NCBI GenBank assembly: GCA_002254825.2
Contig: NJEL02000039.1
Location: 1-8,061 of the forward strand
Length of the DNA stretch: 8,061 nucleotides
Direction of reading: 5' to 3'
Source: Methanosarcinales archaeon ex4572_44
GTDB taxonomy: Archaea > Halobacteriota > Methanosarcinia > Methanosarcinales > EX4572-44
Positions 6,179 to 8,061 of this stretch are shown in pieces. The notes under the pieces are model-generated. The model made no database searches. It saw nothing but the letters and a program-made list of their open reading frames with translations, and was not told the DNA's origin. A program made the translations under genes and the position numbers. Within the stretch, counting starts at the first letter, position 1. The number at the start of each line of letters is the position of its first letter.

Positions 6179-6347
6179 GTCCGAATGGACGTCGTGTTGT
6201 ATAGGTCCTCACGTGAGTTACTGACACGTGTCTATCGATGAGCGTGCAGACAACCCCAGCACGGCATACCAGGGGCCTGATGCAAGGGTCAGCAAGCCTG
6301 ACAACGGAATGATCCAGTGGATGATGGTTTAGTGTTAGCATCAGGTC
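6179..6347. ncRNA. Possible structured RNA or operator array (strand unknown)
   Basis: The block can fold with a closing helix of CCTGATGC (6276-6283) with GCATCAGG (6338-6345), extendable by a G-U and a G-C pair. It encloses the hairpin GTCAG-CAAGC-CTGAC (6289-6303) and ATCCA-G-TGGAT (6312-6322). Upstream are the hairpin GTCC-GAAT-GGAC (6179-6190) and two CACGTG palindromes. A TATA-like TATTATAC at about 6167-6174 could drive it on the plus strand; a weak T-rich stretch near 6150-6160 could end a minus-strand transcript. It does not show the conserved motifs of RNase P RNA, SRP RNA or tRNA. Random pairing is not excluded. Confidence 0.22.
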
Positions 6348-6366
6348 ATAAAATTCTACACAGTAA

Positions 6367-6382
6367 AGTACATACAGTACAT
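6367..6382. repeat. AGTACAT direct repeat upstream of the thrC promoter
   Basis: AGTACAT (6367-6373) is repeated exactly at 6376-6382 after two bases, giving a 9 bp period. It lies just before the TATA-like box of thrC, where archaeal activators or repressors often bind. Confidence 0.35.
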
Positions 6383-6389
6383 CCGATAG

Positions 6390-6398
6390 CTTTAAGAT
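6390..6398 (+). promoter_or_regulatory. Candidate TATA box for thrC
   Basis: CTTTAAGAT is the best TATA-like element upstream of thrC. Start of transcription would fall near 6420, leaving a leader of about 30 nt that includes AAAAGG (6437-6442) as a possible ribosome binding site. Confidence 0.35.
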
Positions 6399-6451
6399 GC
6401 TGTGCCATAGATGAGAGAGTATACCTGTTCTCTTGAAAAGGCGCTGTTGAC

Positions 6452-7273
6452 ATGCACGATCTGAGATGTATTGAGTGTGGTACTAACTATTCTGGTGACG
6501 ATGTCATCTATACCTGTATGGAGTGCGGAGGGCTCCTCGACGTAATATACGACTACGATAAAATATCGCTGACAAAAAAAGAATTATCAAAACAACCATT
6601 GAGTGTTTGGAAGTACAGGGATCTCCTGCCAATCCACAGAGAGCCTGTAACGCTGCAGGAAGGTGGCACACAACTCTATCGCCTCGAACGGCTCGCAGAA
6701 GACCTGGGCATAGAAGAGGCTTACGTCAAACACGAAGGCATGAACCCCACAGGCTCCTTCAAAGACAGAGGCATGACCGTTGGCGTGACAAAGGCAATCG
6801 AACTCGGGATGAGCACGGTAGCATGCGCATCCACCGGGAACACATCAGCATCGCTCTCAATATACGCAGCCAGAGCAGGGATGCCAGCGGTCGTGCTGTT
6901 GCCCGCAGGAAAAGTCGCACTCGGAAAGGTCGCACAGGCACTGATGCACGGAGCAAAAGTCCTAACAATACGCGGGAACTTTGACGAAGCACTCAGACTC
7001 GTCCGAGACCTCTGCACAAAAGAAGACTTCTACCTCTTAAACTCCATAAACCCCTACCGACTCGAAGGACAGAAAACAATAGCCTTCGAAGTAGCAGAAC
7101 AACTACAATGGAACGTGCCCGACCGAATCGTACTACCAGTCGGAAACGCAGGAAACATCACAGCCATCCACAAAGGATTCAAAGAACTAAAAAAACTCGG
7201 ACTAACAGAAACAGTCCCAAAGATGACAGGAATACAGGCAGAAGGCGCAAGCCCCATAACCCGCACCTCCTAA
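6452..7273 (+). CDS. thrC: Threonine synthase, C-terminally truncated by internal deletion and frame change
   Basis: ThrC converts O-phosphohomoserine to threonine with PLP. The reading frame encodes 273 residues; archaeal ThrC is normally about 400. The front is intact: a zinc ribbon with C6-x2-C9 and C22-x2-C25, the PLP lysine K104 in NPTGSFKDRG, the substrate loop ASTGNTSAS (127-135) and the PLP-phosphate loop PVGNAGN (229-235). Similarity runs to IQAEGASPI (261-269), after which the frame reads TRTS and stops. Where about 100 more residues should follow, the DNA instead continues, in a different frame, with the normal ThrC C-terminal end (see 7264-7374). The enzyme as encoded lacks much of its second domain and is probably inactive unless the break is an assembly error. 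The last 96 codons have no T-ending codon. The start at 6452 follows AAAAGG (6437-6442) and gives the expected N-terminus. Confidence 0.85.
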   Translation: MHDLRCIECGTNYSGDDVIYTCMECGGLLDVIYDYDKISLTKKELSKQPLSVWKYRDLLPIHREPVTLQEGGTQLYRLERLAEDLGIEEAYVKHEGMNPTGSFKDRGMTVGVTKAIELGMSTVACASTGNTSASLSIYAARAGMPAVVLLPAGKVALGKVAQALMHGAKVLTIRGNFDEALRLVRDLCTKEDFYLLNSINPYRLEGQKTIAFEVAEQLQWNVPDRIVLPVGNAGNITAIHKGFKELKKLGLTETVPKMTGIQAEGASPITRTS

Positions 7274-7374
7274 AAGACAGCGAACACATACTCAACATAT
7301 GCCCCAGACCAATCGAGATCAACCCCACAATCGAAGACGTCAGAAGAGCAATATTCACAAAAACACCCAACTGA
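7264..7374 (+). pseudogene. thrC: Detached C-terminal fragment of threonine synthase
   Basis: In a frame different from the upstream part, codons read HLLKDSE, then IEINPTIEDVRRAIF, ending at TGA 7372-7374. This matches, from memory of the family, the conserved ThrC ending (GHGLKD followed by a PIE-x-P-x-IE-x-VRRAI type segment). All 36 sense codons lack a third-position T, exactly as in the upstream thrC frame, which supports this as the genuine gene end. The sequence between GASPI and HLLKD, roughly 95-105 residues, is missing. No start codon or ribosome binding site would allow separate translation. Confidence 0.7.
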
Positions 7375-7387
7375 AACTAAAAATCGA

Positions 7388-7397
7388 AGCATATATG
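7388..7397 (+). promoter_or_regulatory. Promoter of the S-layer gene
   Basis: AGCATATATG is a strong archaeal TATA box. Transcription would start near 7420, about 22 nt before the ATG, leaving room for the ribosome binding site GAGGGAG (7425-7431). This indicates that the S-layer gene has its own promoter despite lying only 67 bp after the thrC remnant. Confidence 0.55.
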
Positions 7398-7441
7398 TGC
7401 GGTGTATTTCATACAATCATACGCGAGGGAGAATTTGGAAT

Positions 7442-8061
7442 ATGAAAAGAAAAGTAATTACAACAGCTGCAATTGCAGGAATACTGCTGTTAACACTGGT
7501 AGCGATGCCTGCAGGTGCAGAGGATACGCTTGAAGAAACTGTGAATACAGCCAATGCTAGCGGTGGCAGTGGTGGCAGTGGTGGCAGTGGCAGTGGTGGC
7601 AGTGGTGGCGGTGGAGGCAGTTCAGCGGACATAGTCGAGATCCGCGGCGAGCCATTAGACCTTGCAACTTATCATGTGCCCGATGCCACGGGCAAAGGTG
7701 TAGCGAGCTGGAATGCGTATAACTTTGCTGGTTTCTGGTATGACCTTGAAGAGGGTAACATGAGCGAGGAACTGGTACTTCTGGATGGCTCTGGCTTGCT
7801 CCACAACGGCGAGATCAAAGAGAATACACTGTTCTATAATACTACTGTGCAGTATATTGAGTACGAAGTGAGTGACGAGAGAAATTTGACCGTTGAAAAT
7901 GGTCTCGACTCCAGTGGTTGTAAGAATCGTTGGTGGGGTTGGGATGGCGTGAACTCTGTTGTTGGCGGCACCCATTACGGCATGCTCGGCTGGTTTGCTG
8001 AGGAGTATGTTGCACTCAATGGTCAACCTGACAAGCTTGTGAAGCTCGTTCTCGAACAGGG
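7442..8061 (+). CDS. S-layer protein of the Methanosarcina type, 5' part (runs off the window)
   Basis: The open frame has no stop before the window ends: 206 codons plus two bases are visible. Residues 1-26 form a signal peptide (MKRK, a hydrophobic core ILLLTLVAM, cleavage after AGA). A Gly/Ser linker occupies 41-61. From about 62 the sequence resembles the archaeal S-layer domain first described in Methanosarcina: SADIVEIRG, then NAYNFAGFWYDLEEG, and GMLGWFAEEYVALNG with DKLVKLVLE at the edge. Complete proteins usually carry two such domains and a C-terminal membrane anchor, not visible here. Four N-glycosylation sequons occur, at N38, N106, N133 and N148. The protein forms the outer cell lattice. 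The start is supported by GAGGGAG (7425-7431) about 10 nt upstream and by the TATA box. Codon use here is rich in T-ending codons, unlike neighbouring thrC. Confidence 0.85.
   Translation, partial: MKRKVITTAAIAGILLLTLVAMPAGAEDTLEETVNTANASGGSGGSGGSGSGGSGGGGGSSADIVEIRGEPLDLATYHVPDATGKGVASWNAYNFAGFWYDLEEGNMSEELVLLDGSGLLHNGEIKENTLFYNTTVQYIEYEVSDERNLTVENGLDSSGCKNRWWGWDGVNSVVGGTHYGMLGWFAEEYVALNGQPDKLVKLVLEQ
7562..7621 (+). repeat. GGTGGCAGT tandem repeat encoding a Gly/Ser linker
   Basis: A 9 bp unit GGTGGCAGT is repeated three times in a row (7562-7588), followed by GGCAGT, a further copy (7595-7603) and a degenerate GGTGGCGGTGGAGGCAGT. It encodes about 20 Gly/Ser residues between the mature N-terminus and the first S-layer domain. 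Units are multiples of three, so copy-number change would keep the frame and alter only linker length. Confidence 0.85.

Larger units (their letters stand above)
6062..6451. other. Divergent intergenic region between the HAD gene and thrC
   Basis: These 390 bases hold no recognised gene. The HAD promoter is at the left edge and the thrC promoter at the right. Between about 6179 and 6347 is a block that looks richer in G and C than its flanks and dense in inverted repeats: GTCC/GGAC (6179-6190), CTCACGTGAG (6208-6217), GACACGTGTC (6223-6232), CCTGATGC/GCATCAGG (6276-6283 and 6338-6345), GTCAG/CTGAC (6289-6303) and ATCCA/TGGAT. A 78-codon minus-strand reading frame (6105-6341) crosses it but resembles no protein I know. 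Confidence 0.45.

Noticed and set aside
6105..6341. A 78-codon minus-strand reading frame in the HAD-thrC intergenic region
   Set aside because: Its translation resembles no protein I know, it has no ribosome binding site I can see, and it runs through a repeat-rich block better explained as regulatory or RNA sequence.
6179..6347. Known RNA families (tRNA, RNase P RNA, SRP RNA) in the structured block
   Set aside because: The conserved sequence motifs of these RNAs are not present on either strand as far as I can see by eye.
7256..7273. Programmed ribosomal frameshift as an explanation for thrC
   Set aside because: A frameshift would join the two frames but could not supply the roughly 100 missing residues between them.
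7417..7632. A 71-codon minus-strand frame opposite the S-layer start
   Set aside because: Its proline-leucine runs are the mirror of the Gly/Ser repeat on the coding strand.
1..8061. Mobile elements or CRISPR arrays
   Set aside because: No transposase or integrase frame, no terminal inverted repeats and no regularly spaced repeats of 20-40 bp were seen.

Overview
The window looks like part of a euryarchaeal chromosome, probably a relative of the methanogens or ANME-type archaea. The reasons are: a signal peptide followed by the start of an S-layer domain of the Methanosarcina type; an archaeal glycosyltransferase of the AglJ/dolichol-phosphate type with two C-terminal membrane helices; a complete NikR; a threonine synthase with an N-terminal zinc ribbon; and TATA-like boxes with short or absent leaders instead of bacterial -35/-10 promoters. 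The exact lineage cannot be fixed by eye.

Layout. 45-2284 (minus): nfnA and nfnB, overlapping by 4 bp, encode an electron-bifurcating NADH-dependent ferredoxin:NADP oxidoreductase (or the closely related sulfide dehydrogenase SudAB). 2285-2794: a 510 bp divergent promoter region with a near-perfect 22 bp palindrome at its middle and a cluster of TGGTCTG motifs near the pdxS promoter. 2795-4632 (plus): pdxS (PLP synthase subunit) and, 32 nt later, a family 2 glycosyltransferase. 4655-5074 (minus): nikR, convergent with the glycosyltransferase, with a T-rich terminator. 5219-6061 (minus): a soluble HAD/P-type-ATPase-like hydrolase with a likely leaderless promoter. 6062-6451: a 390 bp divergent region with several inverted repeats, possibly a structured RNA or an operator array. 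6452-7374 (plus): thrC, broken; about 100 internal residues are missing and the C-terminal end lies in another frame. 7442-8061 (plus): the start of an S-layer protein that runs off the window.

How the genes relate. NfnAB balances NADH, NADPH and ferredoxin pools. PdxS makes the PLP that enzymes such as ThrC need. NikR senses nickel, which matters in organisms rich in nickel enzymes, although no nickel gene lies in this window. The glycosyltransferase is of a type that starts archaeal N-glycan assembly on a lipid carrier, and the S-layer protein is rich in N-glycosylation sequons, so the two may act in one surface-glycoprotein pathway; that link is inference.

The most notable observations are the internal deletion and frame break in thrC, the complete absence of T-ending codons in the 3' portions of nfnB and thrC, and the unexplained palindromes in the two divergent intergenic regions. 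I see no tRNA, rRNA, CRISPR array, insertion sequence or prophage gene, and no clearly novel multi-gene system.
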